From Psychrobacillus sp. FSL H8-0483 (GTDB lineage: Bacteria; Bacillota; Bacilli; Bacillales_A; Planococcaceae): a stretch of 64,000 nucleotides of DNA. The notes under the pieces are model-generated. The model did no database searches and had not been told where the DNA came from. It saw only the letters and a list, made by a program, of their open reading frames with translations. Positions 15,881-24,599 of this stretch are shown here, one piece after another. Location: the NCBI RefSeq assembly GCF_038637725.1, contig NZ_CP152052.1, positions 1,967,501-2,031,500 of the forward strand, in the 5' to 3' direction. Both the position numbers and the translations under genes were made by a program. Each line of letters starts with the position of its first letter. Position 1 is the stretch's first letter.

Positions 15881-15943
15881 ACACAAAGGAACGTTTGTTC
15901 GTGTTACAATTATCCTTGATAGGGGCTATTTAGGGGGATAGAT

Positions 15944-16981
15944 ATGCAATTAAAAAACATCAACATGGAAGAACGAATGAAACATTATAATGTGCCTGGC
16001 TTAAGTATAGTATTGATTGGGAACGGTCAAATCATCGGAACGGAAAATTATGGCTTATTAGAAGTAGAATGTGATAAGAAAGTAAATGATAATTCTACTT
16101 TTAGTGCGTGTTCAATTAGCAAGTTCTTAACAGGAATGCTTGCTATGAAGGTAATAAAGGAAGGACTTCTTGATTTAGATGATGATGTAAACGAAAGGCT
16201 TGTATCGTGGAAAGTTCCTGAAAATGATTATACTAAAAATAAAAAAGTTACTTTGAGAAATTTATTAAGTCATCAATCTGGAATTAAAGACCCTGAAGGT
16301 AGTTTTTCTGAATTGAATTCGAAAAAAAGGATTCCTTCGATGGTTGATTTATTGGAGGGGGAAACCTCTTATTGTAAAGTTCCTATTGAAGTGGAGTGTG
16401 AACCAGATAGTGAATTCCATTATTCTGATGCAGGTTTTTGTATCATTCAGCAACTGATAGAAGATGTTACTGAAAAACCATTTCATTTAGTTATGAATGA
16501 GCAAATATTTGAATCATTAGAAATAGAAAATAGCCAATTAAATACAAGGTTATTGAAAATGGATAGGGAAAATTTTTCTTGTGGTCATAATAAAAATGGT
16601 GAATTAGTAGATGGAAAATATCCAATCTATCCTTATCCAGCAGCTTCTGGACTATGGACAACTTCTTTAGATTTAGCTGAATTAGTTCTTGAGTTGATAA
16701 ATGCTTTGAAAGGAGAAAGCAAGGTTGGCATTTCGGAAAGTTTAGCGAAAGAAATGATAACTTCACAAAGTGGTAAGAGTTGGACTGGGTTAGGTGTGTT
16801 TCTTGAAGGCTCTGAAAAAGAACTAGAAATTACATCACTCGGTTGGGGAGTAGGGTTTCAATGTATGATGGTAGTGTTTCCGTATTTAGAAAAAGGTGCA
16901 ATCATTATGGCAAATGCAGAATTAGGTGTTCATCAAATGAAAGGGATTATAGGAGAAATATATAAATTTCTTATGTCTTAA
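15944..16981 (+). CDS. Serine hydrolase, beta-lactamase class C / PBP-like
   Basis: This 345-residue protein lacks a signal peptide. The nucleophile motif is S57-I-S-K60 (SxxK) and the second motif is Y160-S-D, matching the YxN position. The third KTG-like motif near the C-terminus is not obvious. The family includes beta-lactamases, esterases and D-aminopeptidases; an intracellular Bacillus member with no signal peptide is more likely an esterase or peptidase than a resistance enzyme. GGGGG precedes the ATG. A GNAT gene follows 30 bases later and may be co-transcribed. Confidence 0.85.
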   Translation: MQLKNINMEERMKHYNVPGLSIVLIGNGQIIGTENYGLLEVECDKKVNDNSTFSACSISKFLTGMLAMKVIKEGLLDLDDDVNERLVSWKVPENDYTKNKKVTLRNLLSHQSGIKDPEGSFSELNSKKRIPSMVDLLEGETSYCKVPIEVECEPDSEFHYSDAGFCIIQQLIEDVTEKPFHLVMNEQIFESLEIENSQLNTRLLKMDRENFSCGHNKNGELVDGKYPIYPYPAASGLWTTSLDLAELVLELINALKGESKVGISESLAKEMITSQSGKSWTGLGVFLEGSEKELEITSLGWGVGFQCMMVVFPYLEKGAIIMANAELGVHQMKGIIGEIYKFLMS

Positions 16982-17011
16982 AAAGCATTATTTTAAGGGG
17001 GAGAGATTGAG

Positions 17012-17431
17012 ATGCTGATAGCCTTAGCAAATACAACTCATATATCTGAAGTTGTGACTTTCTTCAACGAATATTTAGAACGTAATAATAGTGCGGTTTA
17101 TTCTGAAGAGTTTTTATGTCCTCTTGGAATTAAAGCTGCGATTAGGAGAAAACAAATGATAGTAGCGATAATCGATGGTCAAGTAATAGGAGCTTTTCGA
17201 TTTTACAGAAAAAAAACAACCAATAGCATTTCGCTATATCAATTTGCTATAAATGAGGTTTATCGTGGTCAAGGGTTGTTAAAAAAGATGTTAAAAACAA
17301 TAAATGACCTTCCAATCCTTGCTTTATGTCCGTTAGAATCAGAATTTAATGAATACTTTTACAAGTCAGGTTGGCATCTACAAGAACAAAGTGAAGAGTT
17401 TAAAAGATGGGTTTTTAATCACTCTAATTAA
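17012..17431 (+). CDS. GNAT-family N-acetyltransferase
   Basis: This 139-residue protein has the GNAT acetyl-CoA loop in the form VYRGQGLLKKML (Q/RxxGxG/A-like) after the strand LYQFAINEV. It is short, with a C-terminal NEYFYKSGWHLQE typical of the final strand-helix. GGGGGAG precedes the ATG and only 30 bases separate it from the serine hydrolase gene, so the two probably form an operon. The substrate is unknown. Confidence 0.82.
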   Translation: MLIALANTTHISEVVTFFNEYLERNNSAVYSEEFLCPLGIKAAIRRKQMIVAIIDGQVIGAFRFYRKKTTNSISLYQFAINEVYRGQGLLKKMLKTINDLPILALCPLESEFNEYFYKSGWHLQEQSEEFKRWVFNHSN

Positions 17432-17444
17432 ATTTTGTGAACTT

Positions 17445-17605
17445 CTTCACTTAATGACGGGGGCTTAACTTGAAGATCATTGAGCTGTCTCGACAGCTCT
17501 TTTTTCTTATTCAACTACCATGGAAGAACGTAATTTTCTTGCATATTCTGTGGTGAAGTAGGGCTTCATGGGTGGCTAAATGGTCAAGGGTCTGGTTAGT
17601 TGGAG
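17445..17605. repeat. Interspersed repeat, terminator module followed by module A
   Basis: This composite copy has GGGGGCTTAACTTGAAGATC, then GAGCTGTCTCGACAGCTC with TTTTTTCTT, then TTATTCAACTACCATGGAAG, the hairpin GAAGTAGGGCTTC, ATGGGTGGCTAAATGG and GGTTAGTTGGAG. It shows that modules join end to end at the TTATTCAACTA arm. Confidence 0.78.
17480..17508 (+). terminator. Perfect terminator hairpin within repeat
   Basis: GAGCTGTC, loop TC and GACAGCTC are followed by TTTTTTC. It terminates the hydrolase-GNAT unit. Confidence 0.82.
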
Positions 17606-17625
17606 AATGAAAGGAGATGATAAAA

Positions 17626-18069
17626 GTGAATGAATTTGTAATTGGAGGCAAACAAGGATTCATACGAATAGAAATCATAGAAGTTATTGGCTTTCCTAAT
17701 GAAACAAGTTTTAAGGGTGGATACGAGGTTAAAGGAAAGATTGATATTAAATGTGGAAACTATTTTGTGAAAGATGCAGAATTATGGCTTTCTACTGGTC
17801 AGATATATGAGTTTTTTATTGAACTTCAGAAATGTTATAGACAATTAAATGGTATTGTGAATTTTGCCCCAGAATCTAACCTTAAATTTGAAATGTATTT
17901 CAATAAGTTAGGGCAAGTTACTATACAAGGATATTTCCAAGAGTTATTGAGTGAAGAAAATATTTTACATTTTGAATTTGAAAGTGAACAAAGCTATTTG
18001 TTCTCAACATTAGAAGAGTTACAAAAAATAGCTGTCCATTATGGCGGTTTAGAAGGTATAAAGAAATAG
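17626..18069 (+). CDS. WapI-like immunity-family protein
   Basis: Start GTG 17626 is chosen because AAAGGAG lies about 9 bases upstream; the ATG at 17617 directly abuts that site (147 residues). The sequence resembles the WapI immunity family, named for the partner of the WapA contact-dependent toxin (ELWLSTGQIYEFFIELQKCY; FEFESEQSYLFSTLEELQKI). No toxin gene is adjacent, so it looks like an orphan immunity gene, which is common in Bacillus. Family assignment is by recalled pattern and is moderate. Confidence 0.55.
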   Translation: MNEFVIGGKQGFIRIEIIEVIGFPNETSFKGGYEVKGKIDIKCGNYFVKDAELWLSTGQIYEFFIELQKCYRQLNGIVNFAPESNLKFEMYFNKLGQVTIQGYFQELLSEENILHFEFESEQSYLFSTLEELQKIAVHYGGLEGIKK

Positions 18070-18112
18070 CTGGTTCTTCTTGTACTACCGGGGCAGGTAA
18101 GTGGGTGAATAG
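18070..18112. repeat. Short repeat form
   Basis: Between two genes, TTCTTCTTGTACTACCGGGG and CAGGTAAGTGGGTGAATAG retain only the centre and imperfect arms of the repeat. Confidence 0.4.
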
Positions 18113-18156
18113 ATGTTATTATTAGTATTAGAAAACTAAAAGTGAGGGGAATAGAA

Positions 18157-18615
18157 ATGACTGATTGTTGTGCTACAAAAGAACAAATTATTGAAAGTAA
18201 TGGTTCCGATTTATGCCCTTCTTGTAATAATAAAGGGAAAAAGTTGAAAATTATTACATTGAAATCAATGCTAAAACCATCAGTTTTAGATTCTTCGAAT
18301 CCAAATTTGACTCATTACTTTTGTTCCACGAAAGATTGTGGTGTTGTCTATTTTGATACAGAGGAAGAATCTTACCTTACGTCAGATGTAAAGGTATCTG
18401 TACATCAAAAAGATGATTCTTCCACAGTCCCAATTTGCTATTGTTTTGGTTGGACAAAAGAGAAAATTCGGGAATATGAAGAACAAGAAATTTCTCCTAA
18501 ACCTTTAGAACACATTAAAGAAAATGTAAAAGCTAACAGATGTGGGTGTGAGGTAAATAATCCTCAAGGTAGTTGCTGTATGGGAAATGTTTTACTATTT
18601 ACAAAAAGTCTTTAA
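18157..18615 (+). CDS. CopZ-type zinc/iron-sulfur metallochaperone
   Basis: Start ATG 18157 has AGTGAGGGG upstream (152 residues). It begins MTDCCATKEQ, then CPSCNNKGKKLKIITLKSML, YFCSTKDCGVVYFD and PICYCFGWTKEKI. This is the Cys-rich N-terminal domain seen in CopZ proteins and in stand-alone iron-sulfur-binding metallochaperones, with ligands C-x2-C, C-x4-C and C-x-C. The usual C-terminal HMA domain is absent; instead there is RCGCEV and GSCC. A fragment of a second homologue lies at 31381-31505. It probably handles Cu or Fe-S in the cytosol. Confidence 0.72.
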   Translation: MTDCCATKEQIIESNGSDLCPSCNNKGKKLKIITLKSMLKPSVLDSSNPNLTHYFCSTKDCGVVYFDTEEESYLTSDVKVSVHQKDDSSTVPICYCFGWTKEKIREYEEQEISPKPLEHIKENVKANRCGCEVNNPQGSCCMGNVLLFTKSL

Positions 18616-18782
18616 ATTGCTTATAAAGGAAGAACCGAATACAATGTCACAGAACAGTGGATTTTTATACAAAAAGGAAATCTTAAATGCATTCCTTTTA
18701 TGAATCCAAAGGTTTTTCTGAAATTAGCAGTGGGTTACTAAACAAAAAATAAAAATATTAATTTATATTAATGAATAAAATA

Positions 18783-18820
18783 AAGATCACCTTTTCATTT
18801 TTTTGAAGAGGTGATTTTTA
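18783..18820. terminator. Bidirectional terminator
   Basis: AAAGATCACCTTTTC and GAAGAGGTGATTTTTA pair around a T-rich loop, between the metallochaperone gene and the convergent histidine kinase gene. Confidence 0.7.
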
Positions 18821-18899
18821 GGATTGATTCTGTAGAATTTATAAAACTCTTATTACTTCTTTATACATTCACTTAGTCAATTAATACACACTTAATATT

Positions 18900-20381
18900 T
18901 TATTCAATGGGTAACATGAGACGAAATATAGTTTCATGCTGTGAGGTTGATAATAAGAACAATTCACAATTATTAGCTTCAGCAAGTAATCGACTTAAAG
19001 GTAATCCAAGCCCTAATCCTTGCTTCTTCTTTCTTTTACTGTCTCCTCGATAATATCGTTCAAAAATATAAGGAATTTCTTGTTCTGCAATACCTTTACC
19101 ATTATCTAATATATCAAGATACAGCTTTTTTTCTTCGATATTGAGTCTTAAAGTGATTTTAGTAGCCTCTGCCCCTGCACTATTCATTAAGAGGTTAAGT
19201 AGAATTTGCTTAATCTGACCTCTGTCAGCTACTATTTTCAGTGGTTTGATTAAAGGAGAGATATCAATGTCTATATCTTTAAAACCTTCTATGGAATGAA
19301 CCTGTTGGATTACTTCTTCTACTACTTCTGATAGGGATAATAATACGAATTCCCCATGAATTGCACTGGATTCTAATGATGCGAAATCTAATAAATCCTC
19401 CACCATTTTTTGCATTCGCTTAGCTTCTTCTAACGTTGTTACTAAAAATTGATCTGCTGTTACCCCAGTGACAATTCCCCCTTGGACGGCCTGAATCATA
19501 CCACGTATCGAAGTAACAGGGGTCCTTAATTCGTGAGAAACTCCTGCAAGTAAATCCGTTCTCATTTGTTCAAGTTGTTTCAAACGCTTTGTCATCACTT
19601 CAAAAGAAGAAAATAGTTGTTGTAGTTCTGCTTCCTTTACTTTCGTTGCTGATGGTAGGTTCGGAGAGTAATCTCCTTCCGAGACTTGTCTCGCAGCTTC
19701 CGTTAATTGATGTAAGGGAAGAGTTAATTTTCTAGAAAGGTGATATATTACAAGCCAACCTCCAAATGCGATTCCCAAAATAATTAGTACGAGAAAGCCA
19801 TAAGTTTCTATATTATCTAAAAATATTTCAGGTGAAGGGGTACTTAAATATAAAGCGCCAATCACTTCGCCCTCTTTACTTAGAGGGATGCCTACACGTA
19901 GCAATGTAATATCCTTAATTTTGATTTTTTCTTTAGTTGATTTACCACTTAGCACACTTTCTATAGTAGAAGGTGTTTCGGCAAGAGTCTCGGACAATGA
20001 TTTATCTAGACTAGAAAAGTTAACAAGATTGTGGCCCTCTTCATTAAAAATTTGCATAAAATCTTGAGCAACAGGACGTACTATTTCCGCTGGTGTAGCA
20101 GGTGTAACGGGTACAGCAGGTGTAGAAGGTGGAATATGTAGTTCATCTTGGCTAGAACTTGGTTGTGATTGTAATACTTCCATAGAGCGAATATAGGAAA
20201 CGCTGAGTTGTTCCGCTCTCGCCTGTAGTAATTGAAAACTTTGTCGATTTTCATTTACTTTTATCCATACACCAGCGATAATCCCTAAAAAGATAAGAAT
20301 TGCTATTAATACACCTGCATATCTACGAGTCCAAAAACGTAGTAAAGGGATACTGTTATCAGACGGTAAGTTAGTTGACAT
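18900..20381 (-). CDS. Sensor histidine kinase with Pro-rich extracytoplasmic domain
   Basis: Start ATG 20381 lies inside the end of the response-regulator gene (11-base overlap), giving 493 residues. Order: TM1 near residues 20-40; an extracytoplasmic domain of ~150 residues containing a Pro/Thr linker (TPAVPVTPATPAEIV); TM2 (GFLVLIILGIAFGGWLVIYH); HAMP; HisKA with H283 in GVSHELRTP; and an ATPase domain with DNGKGIAE and GLGLGLPLSRL. All kinase boxes are intact. It pairs with the OmpR-type regulator in the same operon. The linker resembles the secreted protein encoded divergently, which suggests a shared ligand or target. Confidence 0.9.
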   Translation of the reverse strand: MSTNLPSDNSIPLLRFWTRRYAGVLIAILIFLGIIAGVWIKVNENRQSFQLLQARAEQLSVSYIRSMEVLQSQPSSSQDELHIPPSTPAVPVTPATPAEIVRPVAQDFMQIFNEEGHNLVNFSSLDKSLSETLAETPSTIESVLSGKSTKEKIKIKDITLLRVGIPLSKEGEVIGALYLSTPSPEIFLDNIETYGFLVLIILGIAFGGWLVIYHLSRKLTLPLHQLTEAARQVSEGDYSPNLPSATKVKEAELQQLFSSFEVMTKRLKQLEQMRTDLLAGVSHELRTPVTSIRGMIQAVQGGIVTGVTADQFLVTTLEEAKRMQKMVEDLLDFASLESSAIHGEFVLLSLSEVVEEVIQQVHSIEGFKDIDIDISPLIKPLKIVADRGQIKQILLNLLMNSAGAEATKITLRLNIEEKKLYLDILDNGKGIAEQEIPYIFERYYRGDSKRKKKQGLGLGLPLSRLLAEANNCELFLLSTSQHETIFRLMLPIE

Positions 20382-21048
20382 ATAGCATATACCCCATTCC
20401 ACGCACTGTTTTAATTTCTCCCTCATCAACTGACCAATCACGCAAGTGTTGGCGGATTCTTTTAATGGAAGCATCTACAGCTCTATCTGCACCGTCATAA
20501 TTCATCCCCCATACAGAATCCAATAGTTGATCGCGAGTAAAGCATTGATTAGGATGTTGTCCTAGAAAGGCAAGCAGTCCCCAATCACGTGGTGACAAAG
20601 GAATTAACTCATCAAAAAAAGAAGCTGTACGAGTTGTAAGGTTTATGATGAGATGACCTAATCTAATAATTTCATTATCTTCTAAATGTGAGGAGCGACG
20701 TAATACGGCTTGTACTCGAGCAACAACCTCCTCGGGATCGAACGGCTTTGTGATATAATCATCCGCCCCTTGTCCAAGCCCTGCTAATCGTTCGGGCACA
20801 CTCCCTCTAGCAGTTAGGATAATGACAGGACAACTTCCATATTGACGAATTTGTTTTAGAATCTCTAGCCCATCATTTTGAGGCAACATCAAATCCAAAA
20901 GTACCAATGAAGGGTTATAATTTAAAAAAGTTTGAATTATATTGCCTTCACCTGAATCGTGCAAAACCGAAAAATCATTTCTTTCCAAATATACTTTTAA
21001 TAACTGAGCAATTGGCAATTCATCCTCAATAAGTAAGATGCGCTTCAT
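20371..21048 (-). CDS. OmpR-family response regulator
   Basis: This 225-residue regulator has a receiver domain with acidic pocket E8-D9-E10, phospho-acceptor D52 (LLDLMLPQNDG), T in ILTARG and K in ITKPFDP. It is followed by a winged-helix output domain (SPRDWGLLAFLGQHP; VDASIKRIRQHLRDW; VRGMGYMLYV). It is the first gene of a two-gene operon and is divergent from the small secreted protein gene across a 280-base gap, so that gene is a likely target. Confidence 0.92.
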   Translation of the reverse strand: MKRILLIEDELPIAQLLKVYLERNDFSVLHDSGEGNIIQTFLNYNPSLVLLDLMLPQNDGLEILKQIRQYGSCPVIILTARGSVPERLAGLGQGADDYITKPFDPEEVVARVQAVLRRSSHLEDNEIIRLGHLIINLTTRTASFFDELIPLSPRDWGLLAFLGQHPNQCFTRDQLLDSVWGMNYDGADRAVDASIKRIRQHLRDWSVDEGEIKTVRGMGYMLYVN

Positions 21049-21326
21049 TATAAAAAATCCTTTCTACAATACTTTGTAATAAACTTATCATAATAAGAGC
21101 TAAGTAGTTAGTGTATACCTTGAATATGACAATAAAATGACAACGACGCATTATTTCCTATTATAAGCAGTGGTTATGACTGGAGATTACTACCCATTTG
21201 CCAGGATGATCCACTACATTTTTCAAGTCGTCATATTGCGGTCACATTCATTCGTTAAATTAAGTATGTGGGAAACAACATCCCATACTATATCGCATAG
21301 CGAATAATAATTAGGAGGAATTAGAA

Positions 21327-21632
21327 ATGAAAAAAGTTTTATTATTAGGTGCAGTAACATTGGCAGTTTCAGGAATGGCAGGTTCAGCTTTAGCTTCTAC
21401 ACAGAATACAAATGAGGAATCGGTACCTGCAACAAGCTCTACGCTAGCAGTACAAGTAACAGCTGAAGAAAGAGCAATACTTGAAAAAGAAGCACTTGAA
21501 GTGAAAGGAACACCAGCAGTAACATCAACAGAGGCTACGAAATCGACACCAGCAGCAGAACTGACGCCAGCAACAAAAGCAACAGCGGAAGAAATTGCAG
21601 CACATGAAAAAGAACTAACGTCAAAAAAATAA
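21327..21632 (+). CDS. Small secreted Thr/Ala/Glu-rich protein
   Basis: This 101-residue protein has a TAGGAGG-type ribosome site. A clear signal peptide (MKKVLLLGAVTLAVSGMAGS, cleavage after ALA) leaves a mature part of about 77 low-complexity residues with related segments: VTAEERAILEKEALEVKGTP and ATAEEIAAHEKELTSKK. There are no Cys residues. It is divergent from a two-component system whose sensor carries a similar Thr-Pro-Ala linker. A plausible role is a stress-induced cell-envelope or surface protein; the family is not recognised. Confidence 0.7.
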   Translation: MKKVLLLGAVTLAVSGMAGSALASTQNTNEESVPATSSTLAVQVTAEERAILEKEALEVKGTPAVTSTEATKSTPAAELTPATKATAEEIAAHEKELTSKK

Positions 21633-21675
21633 GCTAATTACTTTTGCATGAGACTTCAGACTAGATTTTAAATGA

Positions 21676-21742
21676 AAAAAATCTTCTAACGAAATCTGTG
21701 CTATGTGATTGTCATAGCGCAGGCATTAGTTGGAAGTTTTTT
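21676..21742. terminator. Long bidirectional terminator
   Basis: AAAAAAATCTTCTAAC, TCTGTGCTATG, loop, CATAGCGCAG and GTTGGAAGTTTTTTT form a long stem after the secreted protein gene. Confidence 0.75.
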
Positions 21743-21968
21743 TATGATAAAATGACAAGCGATCTGGTATTCACTTCATATAAAAGCTAGTAAGTAGCTT
21801 CCCCGTTGAGTCCCAGCGATCTACTAAATAACCATCTATACTAAGTCCCTGCAATCGCTTATTGCAAATTTAGCTCGTCTTATACAATAAGTTGGTTCTA
21901 TAAATAACCATTTAAATAGTTTAATATACCTTGATTTTGTGTGGATATAAAAGTAGCAAGACAAAGGC

Positions 21969-21997
21969 TTGACCTTTAGCGCGTATCATACTATAAT
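21969..21997 (+). promoter_or_regulatory. Promoter of the T-box leader
   Basis: TTGACC (21969-21974), a 17-base spacer and TATAAT (21992-21997) form a strong sigma-A promoter about 25 bases before the leader RNA. Confidence 0.78.
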
Positions 21998-22017
21998 ACC
22001 GTTTAATATATAATAGT

Positions 22018-22275
22018 AAATGAGCTTTGAAGAGAACCTTATTAAGCCGGTCTCCCTGTTAATAGAGAATCAGTGGTTGGTGCAAACTGATACAAAAACA
22101 TAGGTGAATTTCATTCTTGGAGCTTTTTTTATACTGCATCATGGAGTAAGTAGTATAAAACGGATTAAACCGTTATTTGATCAAGTGGGAAATATGTATT
22201 GTTTCCAATTAGGGTGGTACCGCGTGTAAAGTCACGTCCCTATCGTTATCGATAGAGACATGGCTTTTTTTGTTA
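22018..22275 (+). promoter_or_regulatory. T-box riboswitch leader
   Basis: The canonical T-box AGGGTGGTACCGCG lies at 22211-22224. It is followed by a terminator GTCACGTCCCTATCG/CGATAGAGACATGGC with seven T. Stem I features include TGGTTGGTGCAAACTGAT and CTTGGAGC. The likely specifier region is AGGTGAATTTCATTC, where TTT or TTC (both Phe) are candidates and ATT (Ile) is less likely. Uncharged tRNA would favour the antiterminator and switch on the downstream amino-acid transporter gene, which is now broken. Confidence 0.9.
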
Positions 22276-22321
22276 TTTACTTTAAACTGATAAGAAAGTA
22301 TATGCTTTCATACTTAGTAAT

Positions 22322-22443
22322 TGTCTAGCTACAGCGCCTAGCCCCTCGGGGTCAAATGTGAAAAAGCTGTGGTGGCTGGAGAGCTGCCTCCTCGCTTTTC
22401 CCATTTGCCTGTCGGGGCAGGCATAGGCGCTTACGCATTTCTT
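22322..22443. repeat. GC-rich palindromic repeat between T-box and transporter
   Basis: AATTGTCTAGCTACAGCGCC, TAGCCCCTCGGGGTC and the right end GTCGGGGCAGGCATAGGCGC then TTACGC form an imperfect inverted repeat (GCGCCTA/TAGGCGC). It is the well-known Bacillaceae intergenic palindrome of this type. It is inserted between the leader terminator and the coding region, so it would be transcribed in the on state. Confidence 0.65.
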
Positions 22444-22468
22444 GAGGATATAATAAAAATAGATTGGA

Positions 22469-23840
22469 TTGAATCGTGTGCAAAAAACAGAGCAGTGGTC
22501 ATCGAAGATTGGTTTTATTTTATCTGCAGCAGGCTCCGCTATAGGGGTAGGGGCAATATGGAAGCTTCCTTATGTTACTGGTATTAGTGGGGGAGGCGCA
22601 TTCTTTCTTCTGTTTATTGCATTTTCCTTGTTTATAGGTTTCCCGTTGCTTTAGCAGAGTTCGTTATCGGTAGAAGCACGCAAAAAGAAGCGATTAGTGC
22701 TTATCGCAGTTTAGTTCCTAATACGAATTGGCATTGGATTGGAAAGCTAGGGGTATTTACTTGTTTTCTATTATTGTCTTTTTATAGTGTCATTGGTGGT
22801 TGGATTGTTATTTATTTTGCTAAAGGTATGTTTGGTGGAATCATTAGCGAAGGAGTAGATTATGGATCTGTTTTTGGTGCGACGATTGGAAATCCTCTTT
22901 TAGTGATTGGAGCTCAATTAGGGTTTTTAGTTATTACGGTTTTAGTTGTAGCAAAAGGGATTCAAAATGGAATTGATAAAAAGTAAGTAAGATTTTGATG
23001 CCTGCATTATTTATTTTATTTCTCGTTTTAATTATTCGCTCACTTACTCTTGATAATGCGATGGAAGGTGTGAAATTCTTTTTAGCACCTGATTTCTCGA
23101 AAATTACATCTGAAAGTGTTCTGTTTGCGATGGGACAAGCCTTTTTCTCTTTAAGTGTCGGAGTATCGGTAATGGTCACGTATAGTTCTTATCTTTCTAA
23201 GAAAGAAAGTTTAATTCAACCAGCTATTTCTATTGTTTCGTTGAACTTATTAATTGCTTTATTGGCAGGATTAGCAATTTTCCCAGCTGTATTTTCACTT
23301 GGGTTAGAGCCAGCGGAAGGGCCAGGTTTGTTATTTGTTGTATTGCCAGCTGTGTTTGATCAAATTCTTTTTGGAGAATTTTTCTTATTAGGATTTTTAG
23401 CTCTGTTTTTATTTGCCACATTAACTTCGGCCTTTTCGATGCTAGAAATAATAGTAGCGGCTATTGTGAAAGGTAACGAGGAGAAAAGAACGAAGTATGC
23501 ATTTATAATCGGTGGACTAATTTTCGCAGTAGGTGTTCCTTCTGCATTGTCTTATAGTGTTTTAGGGGATGTTTTAATTTTCTCGAAAAATATTTTCGAT
23601 TCAGCTGATTATTTAGTAAGTAATATTTTAATGCCATTAGGTGTATTTTTAATTTCTATTTTCGTTTCTCATAAGATAAAGAAAAGTACACTTCGAGAGG
23701 AAATATTACGACATTCTCGTATAGGTGCGACTGCATTTAATGTATGGTTTTTTATAATGAAGTACGTTATTCCTTTAGTAATTATCATCGTATTCTTAGA
23801 TATAACTGGAATTTTAGATAAAGTAGTCGAACTTTTTTAA
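22469..23840 (+). pseudogene. Sodium:neurotransmitter symporter family (SNF) transporter, two frameshifts
   Basis: The first frame (from about 22469, TTG or GTG) encodes the SNF opening [20 protein letters not shown] then IWKLPYV, and shifts at about 22652 within [19 protein letters not shown]. The second frame ends at 22985 (GIDKK stop) and is followed by another frame [20 protein letters not shown] to 23840. All parts of a roughly 450-residue, 11-12 helix Na+-coupled amino-acid carrier are present, so inactivation is recent. The T-box leader implies the substrate was an amino acid, perhaps aromatic. Two sequencing errors are the alternative. Confidence 0.85.
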
Positions 23841-23845
23841 ATAGA

Positions 23846-23903
23846 AAAAAAGAGGAAGCTCCTTTCATCGGATTATTATCCGATAAAAGGAGCTTCTTTT
23901 TTT
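23846..23903. terminator. Bidirectional terminator
   Basis: AAAAAAAGAGGAAGCTCCTT, TCATCGGAT, loop, ATCCGATAAAAGGAGCTTC and TTTTTTT. It is shared by the SNF pseudogene and the convergent MCP fragment. Confidence 0.85.
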
Positions 23904-23913
23904 GAGAGGTTAT

Positions 23914-24375
23914 TTAAACTTTAAAACGGTTAACAGCTAGGCTTAGTTCTTCACTCAATCCTGTTAATGTTTCTGCTGCAGTTGTAACAGATTGAATAGC
24001 ACGTAGTTGTTCGTCTGTTGAGGAGCTGACTTCTTCACAAGCAGCGGCTGTTTCTTGGGCCGTGGCTGCCATAGTTTGGATGGTTTCAGAGACGTCATCT
24101 TTATGGATTGCTACTTTTTGAATTTCTACATAAACTGCATCGATGGAACCTTGCATATTTGCCATCAATGTGGAAATTTCTCCAAAAGTGATTTCAGTAC
24201 TGTTGACAACTGTTCCTTGACGTTGGAAGTTTTCACGTGTGTCATTCATTTGTTGGGTAACAAGTCTAGATTCCGCTTGCAGTTCCTGAATAGTCACTTT
24301 AACTACTTCTGTCGAGCGAGCTCATTGTTCAGCGAGTTTGCGCACTTCTTCGGCAACGACTGCGTCGGTTCATCT
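23914..24375 (-). pseudogene. C-terminal fragment of a methyl-accepting chemotaxis protein
   Basis: Reading leftwards from about 24375, VVAEEVRKLAEQ, a stop, then ARSTEVVKVTIQELQAESRL and onward to NRFKV at 23914. This is the tip and descending helix of the MCP signalling hairpin, including AATAQETAAACEEVSSSTDE. The sensor, membrane and HAMP parts are missing and an in-frame stop lies within the conserved tip. The piece was left by a deletion and is non-functional. Confidence 0.75.
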
Positions 24376-24599
24376 GTCTTTTTGTTTAGGTCTATTTATT
24401 TAGGTCTATTTGATTAGTAATATAATTAAGAATAGATAAAAAATAATACTATTTAATCAATTTTGTAAATAAATCTCAAGAATTGTAATAGTTTTAAAAT
24501 TTGTATATGTATTAGAGAGAATATGTAATGTATTTAAGTTAGAATAATTAGTGTATTCATATATCAATTTAGAAAAAGTATAAAAGACAAAGGGTGAAA

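Noticed and set aside
15489-15943. Possible Mg2+ sensing leader (M-box) for corA
   Set aside because: No M-box-like conserved segments were found; the region holds only a repeat copy further from the gene.
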